From: Desulforhopalus sp.
GTDB taxonomy: Bacteria > Desulfobacterota > Desulfobulbia > Desulfobulbales > Desulfocapsaceae
Direction of reading: 5' to 3'
Length of the DNA stretch: 36,033 bases
Assembly: GCA_024710585.1 (NCBI GenBank)
Contig: JANJUM010000189.1
Coordinates: 1 to 36,033, forward strand
The notes under the pieces were generated by a model. That model had not been told where the DNA came from and made no database searches. It worked only from the letters and a program-made list of their open reading frames with translations. This document shows, piece by piece, positions 1 to 10,941 of this stretch. Position numbers and translations under genes: made by a program. Position 1 is the first letter of the stretch. Each line of letters starts with the position of its first letter.

Positions 1-1
1 G

Positions 2-127
2 AACGGCGACACCCTCTACTCCATCTCGCAGAAAGTCAACATCTCCACCAGCGAGATCAAGAAGTGGAACAACCTCAAGTCCGACACCATCATCCCTGGC
101 GACGTCCTCAAATTGAAGAAAGCCTGA
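2..127 (+). CDS. C-terminal end of a LysM-domain protein (5' partial)
   Basis: The reading frame is open from the window edge to a TGA at 125-127 and encodes 41 residues starting NGDTLYSISQKVN and ending IIPGDVLKLKKA. This matches the peptidoglycan-binding LysM fold: the GDTLYSIS start, a central NNL after two helices, and a closing I-x-P-G-x-L-K-L strand. LysM modules attach cell-wall enzymes such as lytic transglycosylases, amidases or peptidases to glycan chains. The catalytic part lies outside the window, so the protein's function cannot be given. It ends 171 bp before the TraB-family gene on the same strand. Confidence 0.75.
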   Translation, partial: NGDTLYSISQKVNISTSEIKKWNNLKSDTIIPGDVLKLKKA

Positions 128-298
128 TTCGGTCACGACACACCTCGTTCCTCTTTGACACGATGGCAGAAGCGGATGAGAATCTTCATCCGCTCTTCCC
201 TCGGCTGTGTCCATCCCCGTGTTGAGTCACACAGCCACCGCCCCCTTGGGTGCAGGTTAGCCCCACTCATTTTTTCCTTCCAGCGACCACCACAGCCA

Positions 299-1531
299 AT
301 GCAGCACGACAGTGACCAAGAGTTCCAGTTGAAGGGCGAAGACGTTCCCTGGCCAAGCTGCGACTACGATGGCGAAGTGCAAACCCTGCGCGTTGGCGAC
401 AAGACCGTTCTTCTTATCGGCACCGCCCATGTCAGCCGCGAGTCGGTACAGCTGGTGGATGAGGTCATTGCCCGCGAACGCCCCGACGGCGTCTGCCTGG
501 AACTCGACCGCAATCGCTACCTTGCCCTGACCCGCAGGGGCCAGTGGCAGGAACTCGACCTGCGCACCATCATCCGCAGAAAGCAGCTCAGTACCCTGCT
601 CGTTTCGCTGCTGCTCGCCTCCTATCAGAAACGGCTCGGCGACGACCTCGGGGTCTCACCGGGAGCAGAACTCCTGGCGGCAGCCGAACGCTGCGAGTCC
701 CTCGCCATCCCATTCTTCTTCTGCGACCGCGATGTGCGTGTCACGCTGCGCCGTGCCTGGAAACTGACCTCTCTGTGGAAGAAAAACCTGCTCCTCGCCT
801 CGCTGCTCACCTCGTTCTTCGACGACAGCAAGCTGAGTGAAGAGCAACTGCGCGAGCTCAAGCAACAGGACATGCTCGCCAAGCTTCTCGAGGAACTGGG
901 CGGGGAGCATCCCGCGCTCAAGCAGGTACTCATCGACGAGAGAGACCTCTATCTTGCGGAAAAAATACGGCAAACTCCTGGCAAGCGTCTCGTCGCGGTG
1001 ATCGGCGCCGGCCATGTGCCTGGCGTTCTGCGCCATCTCGGCGAAGACAACAGCGGGCGCATCGCCGAAATCGAACGCATCCCCGAGGTCTCACGTGGCT
1101 ATAGGGTGGCTGGCTGGACCATCCCCATGTTCATCGTTGGCTCCATCGTCTATCTTGGCTTGAACAAAGGTGCGGATATAGCCGGCGAGAGCATGCTCTA
1201 CTGGGTTCTCGCCAACGGCATCCCATCTTCGCTAGGCGCCCTGCTCGCCCTTGGCCACCCGATGACCGTCCTCTCCGCCTTTGTCGCCTCCCCGTTCACC
1301 AGCCTCTCACCGCTGATTGGCGCCGGCTATGTGTGCGCCTTTGTGCAGCTGCTGGCCATGCCACCCAAAGTGGCCGAAATCGAGACCTCGCGACAAGACC
1401 TGTTCAGCCTGCGCGGCTGGTGGCGGAACCGACTGCTGCGCATCTTCCTGGTCTTTCTTCTTACCAGCCTTGGCTCCGTCTTGGGTACGTGGCTCGGTGG
1501 CTATCACATCGCCGCCACCCTGTTGACGTAA
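299..1531 (+). CDS. TraB/PrgY/GumN-family integral membrane protein
   Basis: The protein has 410 residues from the ATG at 299. A GTG/ATG-like extension back to 155 adds 48 residues of low-complexity sequence unlike the family, and neither start has a clear Shine-Dalgarno site. The N-terminal domain has the family signature: GTAHVS at residues 41-46, the following GVCLELD with its conserved acidic residues, and a second GAGHVPG near residue 290. The C-terminal third has several hydrophobic segments (GWTIPMFIVGS, the long run around LGALLALGHPMTVLSAF, and LLRIFLVFLLTSLGS), so it is probably a polytopic inner-membrane protein. The family is named after enterococcal TraB/PrgY, which limit pheromone activity, and is structurally related to Tiki-type metalloproteases. 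Its role in free-living bacteria is not established. Family assignment is confident; function is not. Confidence 0.85.
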   Translation: MQHDSDQEFQLKGEDVPWPSCDYDGEVQTLRVGDKTVLLIGTAHVSRESVQLVDEVIARERPDGVCLELDRNRYLALTRRGQWQELDLRTIIRRKQLSTLLVSLLLASYQKRLGDDLGVSPGAELLAAAERCESLAIPFFFCDRDVRVTLRRAWKLTSLWKKNLLLASLLTSFFDDSKLSEEQLRELKQQDMLAKLLEELGGEHPALKQVLIDERDLYLAEKIRQTPGKRLVAVIGAGHVPGVLRHLGEDNSGRIAEIERIPEVSRGYRVAGWTIPMFIVGSIVYLGLNKGADIAGESMLYWVLANGIPSSLGALLALGHPMTVLSAFVASPFTSLSPLIGAGYVCAFVQLLAMPPKVAEIETSRQDLFSLRGWWRNRLLRIFLVFLLTSLGSVLGTWLGGYHIAATLLT

Positions 1532-1619
1532 AGTGGCAACCACGGGCAAACGCCACCGGCAGCTTTCTCGCCCACATCCCTTTATTCCAGATCCCCCTTA
1601 GCATAGCAAATATACGGAA

Positions 1620-1955
1620 ATGACAGAAAAACTTCCCCAACCATCCCCGGCCCTCAGCACCCGTCAGAAACAGTTTCTCAAGGCCCTCGCCCACCCCCTG
1701 GCGCCGCTGGTTCTCATCGGCAAGGAAGGCCTCAGCCCGGCGGTATTTGCCACCATCGACAAGGAGCTGGCCCACCACGAACTGCTCAAGGTCAAGATCG
1801 GCAACAATAGCGGCCTGGAGCGTCACGAAACCTCGGCGACCATCGCCAGCGCCAGTTACAGTTGTCTGGTGCAGGTGATCGGCAAGACCATCGTCCTCTA
1901 CAGGCCCAATCCGGATAAGCCCAAGGAACGGCGCATTGTTTTACCGAAGAGGTAG
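1620..1955 (+). CDS. yhbY: YhbY-family (CRM domain) ribosome-associated RNA-binding protein
   Basis: The 111-residue product is a single CRS1-YhbY (CRM) domain, the usual size for stand-alone bacterial members. Visible hallmarks are LSTRQKQFLKALAHPL at the start, the GKEGLSPAVF loop corresponding to the GxxG RNA-binding turn, the helix containing DKELAHHELLKVKI, and the closing GKTIVLYRP strand. E. coli YhbY associates with pre-50S particles, so a role in large-subunit assembly is expected. A basic tail (KPKERRIVLPKR) may add RNA affinity. The gene starts 88 bp after the TraB-family gene on the same strand and converges on the metallo-beta-lactamase-fold gene, leaving 107 bp in which I see no convincing terminator. 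Confidence 0.92.
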   Translation: MTEKLPQPSPALSTRQKQFLKALAHPLAPLVLIGKEGLSPAVFATIDKELAHHELLKVKIGNNSGLERHETSATIASASYSCLVQVIGKTIVLYRPNPDKPKERRIVLPKR

Positions 1956-2062
1956 GTGACAATCGGGAAGGGGTGACAGAAAAGGACTCTCTGCCAAAGG
2001 CCACTGCCGCAAGAGAAAGCCAGCAGGTGGCACTCTGCATCAGTTCTCTCAGCCCGGCGCCT

Positions 2063-2836
2063 TCAGAGGCGCAGCTCGATAAGCTCGAGGGGGCGGTGCT
2101 GTTCGGCAATTACCAGGGCGGTATCGCCCCATTCGGCCACAGCTGCCAATGCGGCGCCACGAGCCAGTGCCGGCGTGTTGTTGGTCTCGCTCAAATGAGC
2201 GAGCACGGCAACCTGCAGATGATCGGCAATCAGCCTGGCGAGGGCCTCCGCCCCCTGCTCATTGCTGAGATGCCCGGTAACGGAACGTACGCGCTGCTGC
2301 AGCGGCAAGGGATAAGGCCCGTTGCGCAACATGTCGAGATTGTGGTTGAACTCGACGATGAGCGCCTCGCAGCCACCAAGACGCCGCTCGATGAGATGGG
2401 TCACCTTGCCGGTATCGGTGCAATAGCCAAGGCGGTGGCGACCATCACTGACGATGAAGCCCACCGGATCGAGGGTATCATGGGAAACGGGAAAGGAGCG
2501 CACCTTCAACCCACCGCAGAGGATTTCATCACCGGTGGCGAACTCATGAACCTTGTGGGGCCTGCCGAGTCTCCTTTCTCCCCCCCGCAGAGTACCGGCG
2601 TTGGCATGAAGGGGAATCTTGTATCTCCTCGAAACGACCCCCGCGCCACAGATATGATCGTCATGCTCATGGGTGAGGAAGATCCCGGCGACACCGGCCA
2701 GGCTGCGCTCGATGCCTTGCATCCTCATTTCAAGCTCCTTGCCTGAAAATCCGGCATCGATGAGGATAGCGCTGCCCCCGCCCTCGATATAGACGGCGTT
2801 GCCCTTGCTGCCGCTGCCCAACAGTGAGAATCTCAT
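2063..2836 (-). CDS. MBL-fold metallohydrolase, YycJ/WalJ-like
   Basis: This 257-residue protein starts MRFSLLGSGSKGN, a hallmark of the YycJ/WalJ group of metallo-beta-lactamase-fold proteins. The metal-binding motif is THEHDDH (HxHxDH), followed by the expected FPVSHD and GYCTDTG segments, the latter holding the bridging Asp, and a closing LSETNN. Homologues are thought to act as nucleases or exonucleases; Gram-positive WalJ is linked to cell-wall and replication control, but a function here is not proven. The ATG at 2836 is chosen because GGAG lies about 7 nt upstream. A TTG four codons earlier is possible but would place that GGAG inside the coding region. The gene lies downstream of pnp on the same strand, behind a terminator, so it is probably transcribed separately. 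Confidence 0.85.
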   Translation of the reverse strand: MRFSLLGSGSKGNAVYIEGGGSAILIDAGFSGKELEMRMQGIERSLAGVAGIFLTHEHDDHICGAGVVSRRYKIPLHANAGTLRGGERRLGRPHKVHEFATGDEILCGGLKVRSFPVSHDTLDPVGFIVSDGRHRLGYCTDTGKVTHLIERRLGGCEALIVEFNHNLDMLRNGPYPLPLQQRVRSVTGHLSNEQGAEALARLIADHLQVAVLAHLSETNNTPALARGAALAAVAEWGDTALVIAEQHRPLELIELRL

Positions 2837-3043
2837 CCCCGACTCCAAAGGGGCCCAGGCATCCCAGGACTTGCCACGGGCCGGTCACTGCCGCCTCTTC
2901 CACTGAGGTATGGCAGCCCGCTGCAATAACTTCCAAGTAACCGCCGAGGCCTGTCCATCTCGTTGTTGTCACGCATGCATTATGGTGGTCGGCAGTCGAA
3001 GCTTGCGAAACTCGTCGGCTGAGGTGACGAGCCCAGCGGATGG
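2837..3043. other. Spacer between pnp terminator and the YycJ-like gene
   Basis: About 200 bp separate the pnp terminator from the start of the metallo-beta-lactamase-fold gene. It should contain that gene's promoter. A CATAAT (minus strand, near 2985) resembles a -10 box, but there is no good -35 at the right distance. I see no gene, tRNA or repeat here. Confidence 0.4.
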
Positions 3044-3080
3044 CAAACAAAAAGCCGACTCCATGGCGAAGTCGGCTTTC
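3044..3080 (-). terminator. Rho-independent terminator after pnp
   Basis: A perfect 10-bp stem (3051-3060 with 3070-3079, AAAGCCGACT/AGTCGGCTTT) with a 9-nt loop is followed, reading on the minus strand, by TTTTTGTTT. It starts 23 bp past the pnp stop codon and closes the translation/RNA-processing operon. The other strand has only a short T stretch (CTTTCTTT), so the site mainly serves minus-strand transcription. Confidence 0.85.
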
Positions 3081-3102
3081 TTTGGGATCACCGGCGAAGA
3101 GC

Positions 3103-5187
<2,085 letters not shown>

Positions 5188-5300
5188 AGTATCTCCAGAT
5201 GGTTGCAGCACCAGGGAAAGGCGTAGCGCCTTGTGTGATCGACCGGATTATCCACCAGCCCCGTATGCTCTCTTTTTCGGTTTTCCATAAATAACAAAGA

Positions 5301-5336
5301 CCTCAGACAGTTCTCGTCACGAGGAACTGTCTGAGG
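5301..5336 (-). terminator. Long hairpin between rpsO and pnp (attenuator or processing site)
   Basis: A perfect 13-bp stem (5301-5313 with 5324-5336, CCTCAGACAGTTC/GAACTGTCTGAGG) lies 53 bp past the rpsO stop and 114 bp before pnp. On the minus strand it is followed by a loose T-rich tail (TCTTTGTTATTT), so it may terminate part of the rpsO transcripts. In E. coli the same gap holds a leaky terminator and the RNase III hairpin through which PNPase controls its own mRNA. A similar role here is inferred from position and stem length only. Confidence 0.7.
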
Positions 5337-5389
5337 CCGCAAAACAGTACGTATCCCTGAAGCGCAATGCACACTCTTCCCGCAGAGGT

Positions 5390-5659
5390 CTACTTGCGGA
5401 GGTTGAGCTCCTTGAGGATCTTACGATACTTCTCGAGATCCTTCTTTTTGAGATAGTCGAGAAGGCTGCGCCGCTGACCAACCAGCTTGAGCAGGCCGCG
5501 CCGCGAGTGGTGATCCTTCTGGTGTACTTTGAAGTGCTCGGTGAGGTATTCGATACGGTCGGTGAGAAGGGCGATCTGCACCTCGGACGACCCGGTATCG
5601 GTGGGATGGGTTTTGAATTTCTCAATGATTTCGTTCTTCTTGACTGCTGACTGTGCCAC
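5390..5659 (-). CDS. rpsO: 30S ribosomal protein S15
   Basis: The 89-residue product has the normal S15 length and its diagnostic core: [23 protein letters not shown], and the [13 protein letters not shown] helix, which together bind the 16S rRNA central-domain junction. The start is the GTG at 5659 ([11 protein letters not shown]): AGGAGGA lies 5 nt upstream, and the family begins at this point. A longer frame to 5734 adds a tail with no counterpart in S15. It lies between truB and pnp on the minus strand, the common bacterial order. Its leader is 173 bp long and structured, as expected if S15 controls its own translation. Confidence 0.97.
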   Translation of the reverse strand: MAQSAVKKNEIIEKFKTHPTDTGSSEVQIALLTDRIEYLTEHFKVHQKDHHSRRGLLKLVGQRRSLLDYLKKKDLEKYRKILKELNLRK

Positions 5660-5800
5660 GACACTCCTCCTGATGGTTTCTCTTCGTACATATGAACGCC
5701 TCATGGCGTCCGCGGGCCACGGGTTCGGAGGCAAAGGCCCCTTCTGCTGCCCGCTGATGGCGCTGCGGCAGACGAACGGAAGGGCCTTTTACCCCACATT
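5660..5800 (-). promoter_or_regulatory. Structured 5' leader of rpsO
   Basis: The truB-rpsO gap contains two nested structures. A long imperfect hairpin spans 5733-5789: AAGGCCCTTC pairs with GAAGGGGCCTT across a 30-odd-nt loop that has its own short TCTGC/GCAGA pairing. A 7-bp hairpin at 5694-5711 (minus strand GGACGCC-ATGA-GGCGTTC) includes a G-U pair next to a G-C pair. The ribosome-binding site AGGAGGA follows 25 nt later. S15 leaders in several phyla are autoregulatory and use G-U/G-C recognition. That this leader binds S15 is inference. Confidence 0.4.
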
Positions 5801-5832
5801 ACCGTCGCCCACACACTAGCCAACTGCGCACT

Positions 5833-6564
5833 TTATTGCAAGAGTTTACACGCCTCCTCCACAGATATCATCTTATCCAGGCACCGCTGCAGGCCCACTT
5901 CGCCCTCGAGATCCTGCCACTGCAGACTGCCATCGACGGAAAAACAGCCGCTGCGCAAACGTCGCAATTGAAGGAGATACGCCCCGCAACCAAGACGGCG
6001 ACCGATGTCGGTGGCCAGAGTGCGAATGTAGGTGCCTTTGCTGCACACGACGCGAAAGGACAGCTGGGCCCCTTCCCCGCCGACCGGCCCCTGGCCGTCT
6101 GTCCGCTGCAGGAGGGAGATTTCCACCTGACGCGGCTCCTTGATCACCTCGATACCCTTGCGGGCATAGTGGTAGAGTGGCTTGCCCTGGTGTTTCAGGG
6201 CGGAAAAAGCCGGCGGAGTCTGCAACTGTCGGCCGCGGAAGGTCGCCAGGCAGGATTCGATCTCCTCGGGGGAATACACGGGGACTGCTTCCTGGCGCAG
6301 AATTCTGCCCTCGCCATCCTGAGTGTCGGTTTCCACACCCAGCTGTGCCGTGGCGAGATATTCCTTGTCGCCAACCATGAGACGATCGATGAGCTTGGTC
6401 GCCGGGCGTCCGGCACAAAGGACCAGCAAGCCGGTGGCGAAGGGGTCGAGCGTGCCGGCGTGCCCCACCTTCTTCATCTTCAGGACACGGCGCAGACGGG
6501 CAACCACGGCGAAGGAACTGACACCGGCCGGTTTATCGACAAGAAAAATACCGCCTTCAACCAT
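5833..6564 (-). CDS. truB: tRNA pseudouridine(55) synthase TruB
   Basis: TruB isomerises U55 to pseudouridine in the T-loop of tRNAs and also helps tRNA folding. The 243-residue protein starts FLVDKPAGVSSF, the N-terminal family signature, and carries the catalytic motif GHAGTLDPFATG with the nucleophilic Asp at residue 40. Further on are the conserved Y-x-A-x-A-Q-L-G segment (EYLATAQLGVETDTQD), QTPPAFSALK with the K-x-x-G following, and CSKGTYIRTLATDIG. Length is at the short end because there is no separate PUA domain. The start lies 68 bp after the nrnA stop on the same strand, consistent with the rbfA-nrnA-truB-rpsO operon. Confidence 0.96.
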   Translation of the reverse strand: MVEGGIFLVDKPAGVSSFAVVARLRRVLKMKKVGHAGTLDPFATGLLVLCAGRPATKLIDRLMVGDKEYLATAQLGVETDTQDGEGRILRQEAVPVYSPEEIESCLATFRGRQLQTPPAFSALKHQGKPLYHYARKGIEVIKEPRQVEISLLQRTDGQGPVGGEGAQLSFRVVCSKGTYIRTLATDIGRRLGCGAYLLQLRRLRSGCFSVDGSLQWQDLEGEVGLQRCLDKMISVEEACKLLQ

Positions 6565-6632
6565 GAAACACCATCAACACCATCTCGGACATGGCAGAAG
6601 AGGAAGGGAACGGGAACGAGATCAAGCAGGGT

Positions 6633-7637
6633 TCACGACAAGACGCGGCACAGCGCCTCTTTCACCGCCAAGCGTACCTCGTCGACGGTCTTGCCATGGA
6701 GCCGAAAGCCAGCGGCATTGCGGTGACCGCCACCATCGAATTCCTTGGCGACGCGGGCGACATCGCACTGCCCTTTGGCACGCATGCTGACGGCGATGGC
6801 GCCGTTGCCGGTTTCTTTGATGAGCACGGCCACCTTTACCGAAAAGAGGGAGCGAGGCAGGTCGACAAAACCCTCGACATCCTGGATGCTGGCACCGCTT
6901 TGACGCAGCATTTCATCGGTGACGTGCATGAAGGCGATTTGATCGTCGGCGAACAGGGCAATGGTCGACAGCACCATTTCCATGAGCTTGAGTCGCTCGA
7001 TGCTGTACTTGTCGTAGAGATGGCTGCCGACCTCCTCCGGCCGCACCCCCATGTCGAGCAAGGCAGCGGCAATCTGCATGGTCCTCGAGGTGGTGCACTC
7101 GTAGCGGAACGAGCCGCTGTCGGTGCAGATGGCCACATAGAGGTTGTAGGCGCAGGGGTAGCTGATTGGCGCCTGCAACGCCACGGCCAGTTCGTAAATC
7201 ATTTCGCCGGTGGAGGAACGACAGGGGTCGACCCAGCTCACCGTGCCAAAGGGGCGATGGGAGCGGTGGTGGTCGATGACCACAAAGGGCTCGATGCAAA
7301 GAAACTCATCTTTGAGCTTGCCGAGACGATCACCGTCGCCGCAGTCGAGGCCAACCATGACCAGATTGCTGCCCGCGGCGGCAACGAAGCGATGATATTC
7401 ATCGAGGTCGCAGCTGGCGCGGTCCTTTTCGGGCAGGAAATCGTAGTGATGCGAAACCGGCTCTTCGAGAAAACAAAAAACGGTCTTGCCAATGCCCTCG
7501 AGGATGGCGGCGCAGGCGAAGAGCGAGCCGAGCGCATCCCCATCGGGATGGGAGTGGGTGAGCAGAACGACATGGGACGCCCCGCGCAGCTCCGTCAGGA
7601 GCGGCTCAGGGATTATCCTCGCGGGACTCTCGTTCAT
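6633..7637 (-). CDS. nrnA: DHH-family phosphoesterase NrnA (nanoRNase / pAp phosphatase)
   Basis: NrnA-type DHH/DHHA1 enzymes degrade 2-5-nt RNAs left by larger exonucleases, and many also dephosphorylate pAp; this completes the mRNA decay begun by PNPase. The 334-residue protein shows the DHH motifs THSHPDGDALGS, GLDCGDGDRLG and VVIDHHRSHRPFG, and the C-terminal DHHA1 motif FDGGGHRNAAGF. The ATG at 7637 is preferred: AGGA lies 8 nt upstream, whereas the TTG two codons earlier is not needed. The gene overlaps the end of rbfA by 32 bp, so translation is probably coupled. The nusA-infB-rbfA-nrnA-truB order is common in bacteria. Confidence 0.93.
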   Translation of the reverse strand: MNESPARIIPEPLLTELRGASHVVLLTHSHPDGDALGSLFACAAILEGIGKTVFCFLEEPVSHHYDFLPEKDRASCDLDEYHRFVAAAGSNLVMVGLDCGDGDRLGKLKDEFLCIEPFVVIDHHRSHRPFGTVSWVDPCRSSTGEMIYELAVALQAPISYPCAYNLYVAICTDSGSFRYECTTSRTMQIAAALLDMGVRPEEVGSHLYDKYSIERLKLMEMVLSTIALFADDQIAFMHVTDEMLRQSGASIQDVEGFVDLPRSLFSVKVAVLIKETGNGAIAVSMRAKGQCDVARVAKEFDGGGHRNAAGFRLHGKTVDEVRLAVKEALCRVLS

Positions 7638-8031
7638 TGGCAATTTCCTGAAACAGTTCTTCCAGCCCAGCCACCTTTTCTGCTACTTCATCATATCGAA
7701 AAGCCAGCTCGGGTGTAAAGCGCAAATTGAGAGTCTTGGCCAAGTGGCTGCGCATGAACCCGCGTGCGGAACGCAGCCCCCTCTCGGCGTCTGGCGCGGC
7801 CGCTCTGCCGCCACGCATGGTAAAGAACACCCGTGCCATGCTGATGTCGTCATTGACCTCGACTCGGCAGATGGACAGCCCCTGCAGCCGCGGGTCCTGA
7901 ACCTTGGCGAGCAGCAGGGTGGCCAGTTCGTTGCGGATCGCTTCGGCGACTCGACCCGGCCTCTTGCTTTCCCTCTTGCCGCCGGCGCCAGTGGCGTCGA
8001 TGGTCTGTTTGGCATCGAAATTCTTCACCAC
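7606..8031 (-). CDS. rbfA: 30S ribosome-binding factor A
   Basis: RbfA is a KH-type cold-shock protein that binds immature 30S subunits and helps 16S rRNA 5'-end maturation. The 141-residue product has the family core: RVAEAIRNELATLLL, VQDPRLQGLSICRVEVNDDISMARVFFT, and LRFTPELAFRYDEV near the end. About 25 extra basic residues (including GAGGKRESKRPGR) precede the domain. The start is one of two consecutive GTG codons at 8031 and 8028; GGGGTG lies 5 nt upstream of the first. It begins 15 bp after the infB stop and overlaps nrnA. Confidence 0.94.
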   Translation of the reverse strand: MVKNFDAKQTIDATGAGGKRESKRPGRVAEAIRNELATLLLAKVQDPRLQGLSICRVEVNDDISMARVFFTMRGGRAAAPDAERGLRSARGFMRSHLAKTLNLRFTPELAFRYDEVAEKVAGLEELFQEIANERESREDNP

Positions 8032-8046
8032 AGAAACACCCCGCTA

Positions 8047-10842
8047 TTAGAGCGTCGCCTCGACCTCGTTCATGACAAAGGCCTCGAGATTATCGCCTAT
8101 CTTGATATCGTTGAACTTCTCCACACCGATACCGCACTCGAAGCCGGAGAGAACCTCGCGGACATCATCCTTGAAGCGGCGCAGGGAGTCGATTCTGCCA
8201 GTGAAGATGACCACCCCATCGCGGACCACCCTCACCCTGGCGTTACGGGTGATCTTGCCATCGATCACCGCGCAGCCGGCGATGGTGCCGATCTTGGGCA
8301 CATTGAAGGTTTCACGCACCTCGGCAGTACCGATAATCTGCTCCTCAAAGGTCGGCTCGAGCATGCCCACCATCGCCTTGCGGATGTCGTCGAGGGCGTG
8401 GTAGATGACGTCGTAGCTGCGCACGTCGACGTTTTCTCTGCTGGCGAGCTCTTTGACCTTCACCGTCGGCCGCACGTTGAAACCGATGATGATGGCGTCG
8501 GAGGCCGAGGCGAGGAGGATGTCGGACTCGGTGATGGTGCCGGTGCCCTCATGGAGGATCTTGACCTTGATGGTCTTGGTGGACAGGTCCTCCGCAGCCT
8601 TGGCGAAGGCCTCGAGGGTACCCTGCACGTCGGCGCGCAGCACCACCCGCAGTTCCTGCACATCGCCCTCGCTCATCTGCTCGAAGAGGCGGTCGAGGGA
8701 GATCTTGCTGGTCGCGCCGAGTTCGCTTTCCCTGGCCTTGAGAGCACGGACCTGGGACACGCTCCTCGCCATCTTCTCGTCGGTGACGACGAGGAATTCG
8801 TCGCCGGCGCTGGGCACCCCGGAAAGGCCCTGTACCTCAACCGGGATAGAGGGCCCGGCTTCCTTGATCTTGCGCCCCTTGTCGTCAAGCATGGCGCGCA
8901 CCTTGCCGCTGAACTGGCCGACGACAAAGTACTCCCCGAGACGCAGGGTCCCTTCCTGGATGAGCACTGTCGCCACCGGGCCACGGCCCTTGTGCAGCTG
9001 GGCTTCCACGACCCGGCCGCGCGCCTTGCGGGTCGGGTCGGCGCGCAGCTCGAGCACTTCGGCGAGCACCTGGATGGAGTCGAGGAGGTTGTCGATACCG
9101 ATATTCTTCTTGGCCGAGGTCTCGCAGTACATGGTTTGCCCGCCCCAGTCCTCAGGCATAAGATCGAGGTCGGAGAGTTCGCGCTTGACCCGGTCGATAT
9201 CGGCGTTGTCCTTGTCGATCTTGTTGACCGCGACGATGATCGGCACGTTGGCGGCCTGGGCATGGTTGATGGCCTCGCGGGTCTGATCCATAACGCCGTC
9301 ATCGGCGGCCACCACCAGGACGACGATGTCGGTGACCTGGGCCCCGCGGGAACGCATCTCGGTAAAGGCAGCATGGCCGGGGGTGTCGACGAAGGTGACG
9401 TCCCCGGACGCGGAGCGCACATGGTAGGCGCCGATATGCTGGGTGATGCCGCCGGCCTCGCCTAAGGCGACGTCGGTCTTGCGGATGGCGTCGAGGATGG
9501 AGGTCTTGCCGTGGTCGACATGGCCCATGACGGTCACCACCGGTGGCCTGGTCAGCCGCTCGCCGCCCTCTTCCGCCTCCTGCAGCATCTGCACCTCCAA
9601 TTCCTCGGTGATGCCCTGCTCGACCTCATAGCCGAAATCGGCGGCGATGAGGGTCGCCGTCTCGACATCGACCAGCTGGTTGATGGTCGCCATTACGCCG
9701 AGCCCCATCAGTTTGGCGATAACTTCGCTCGCCTTGACCTTCATTTTCATGGCGAGATCGCCGACGCTGATCGTTTCGAAAATCTTGAAGCGCTTCTTGC
9801 TCGCCTTCATCTCGCTGGGCGGGGTAATCACCTTGGGCATCCTGCGACCGCGCTTGCCCCGTCTGCCGACACCGTCCTGCTCGAGGAAGTCCTGCGCAAA
9901 ATGGGTGAATTTGACGTTCTTCTGTCCTTTCTTGCCGCCACGACGATACTCGGCGTCCTTTTCGGCTTCGGTCTCCTTCTTGCCCTTTTTCTTGGCACGA
10001 TTATGCTCGTCGGTACCTGCTACCGGTACCGGATCAACAATTCCGGGCTGTCCGGGACGCTTCGGCGGCAGCGGCTTGCCTTGCTTCTTCTTCTGGCGGG
10101 CTTCCGCATCGTCCTCGACCGTCTGCGGCAATTCGATAGTGCGCACCACCCGAGCCAACGCTTTCTTCTGGGGCGGCTTCTTATCCTTTCTCTCAGGTGG
10201 CCGGGCAAAGGAGGTGATCTGCGGGCCAGCTTCGCGGGTGGGAGCTTCCTTGACTTCGGCCCCTTCCGATCGCACTTCGACGGCCTTTTCTCCCGTTTCC
10301 ACCGAAGTTCCACCCTCATCTCCGGCCGGCTCGGGGGGGGCAACCGCGGCCACAGGCTCGATGGCTTCCTCGTGTTGAGCCGGGATTTCGGGAGCCACGG
10401 TGGTGCGAGCCCCCTCGACGGGGGCGGCGGTCTCCACGATTTCGGCGACAGGCGATGCCGGCCGTTCTGGGGGGGCAACGGCCTGTTCCTCCGCGACGAG
10501 GGAGACCTCCCCTTCCACAACAGACTGAGATTCTACCACGGGCGAGGTCTCCATCGGGATGTCGTCCACCGCGTCGGCCTGAGCCGCCGCCGGCCGTCGT
10601 CTGATCACCGTGGTCTTGCGGCGCACGGCGCTATCTCTGGCGGCGTCGTTCGAGGGGCGAGCTTCCAGCTTTTCGTTGACCACCGCGCGGCGCAGGGCGG
10701 CGCGAATCCGATCAGCCGTTTCGTCGTCGACCGAGGAACTGTGGCCTTTGATATCGAAGCCCAACTCCACCAGCTTGTCGGCCAGCGCCTTCCCGCTCAT
10801 CCCAGCCTCTTTGGCCAACTCGTACACCCTGATTCTACTCAT
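8047..10842 (-). CDS. infB: Translation initiation factor IF-2
   Basis: IF-2 is the GTPase that brings fMet-tRNA to the 30S subunit and promotes 50S joining. The 931-residue protein starts with an IF2_N helix ([20 protein letters not shown]), followed by a long low-complexity linker at about residues 55-330. That linker is first rich in Glu/Ala/Val/Pro and then strongly basic. A second IF2_N-like module ([20 protein letters not shown]) precedes the G domain with G1 GHVDHGKT at 440-447, G3 DTPGH at 486-490 and G4 NKID at 540-543. Domains II-IV follow with the C-terminal IF2 signature. GGAG lies 6 nt before the ATG. It follows ylxR after 99 bp and is followed by rbfA. Confidence 0.98.
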   Translation of the reverse strand: MSRIRVYELAKEAGMSGKALADKLVELGFDIKGHSSSVDDETADRIRAALRRAVVNEKLEARPSNDAARDSAVRRKTTVIRRRPAAAQADAVDDIPMETSPVVESQSVVEGEVSLVAEEQAVAPPERPASPVAEIVETAAPVEGARTTVAPEIPAQHEEAIEPVAAVAPPEPAGDEGGTSVETGEKAVEVRSEGAEVKEAPTREAGPQITSFARPPERKDKKPPQKKALARVVRTIELPQTVEDDAEARQKKKQGKPLPPKRPGQPGIVDPVPVAGTDEHNRAKKKGKKETEAEKDAEYRRGGKKGQKNVKFTHFAQDFLEQDGVGRRGKRGRRMPKVITPPSEMKASKKRFKIFETISVGDLAMKMKVKASEVIAKLMGLGVMATINQLVDVETATLIAADFGYEVEQGITEELEVQMLQEAEEGGERLTRPPVVTVMGHVDHGKTSILDAIRKTDVALGEAGGITQHIGAYHVRSASGDVTFVDTPGHAAFTEMRSRGAQVTDIVVLVVAADDGVMDQTREAINHAQAANVPIIVAVNKIDKDNADIDRVKRELSDLDLMPEDWGGQTMYCETSAKKNIGIDNLLDSIQVLAEVLELRADPTRKARGRVVEAQLHKGRGPVATVLIQEGTLRLGEYFVVGQFSGKVRAMLDDKGRKIKEAGPSIPVEVQGLSGVPSAGDEFLVVTDEKMARSVSQVRALKARESELGATSKISLDRLFEQMSEGDVQELRVVLRADVQGTLEAFAKAAEDLSTKTIKVKILHEGTGTITESDILLASASDAIIIGFNVRPTVKVKELASRENVDVRSYDVIYHALDDIRKAMVGMLEPTFEEQIIGTAEVRETFNVPKIGTIAGCAVIDGKITRNARVRVVRDGVVIFTGRIDSLRRFKDDVREVLSGFECGIGVEKFNDIKIGDNLEAFVMNEVEATL

Positions 10843-10941
10843 CCCTCACTCCCGTATTGCTTCGCAAATGTACCCCATCCAGGAACGGCCCCATCCACCG
10901 ACCGTCACGTTTTTCCCCTGGACGACAACCTCATATAGTCA

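Noticed and set aside
155-298. N-terminal extension of the TraB-family protein
   Set aside because: The extra 48 residues have no counterpart in the family, and there is no ribosome-binding site for the earlier ATG.
7486-9465. 659-codon plus-strand frame opposite rbfA and infB
   Set aside because: It is the complement of the infB reading frame, rich in His/Asp/Gly/Leu with no recognisable domain. infB itself has a complete GTPase motif set.
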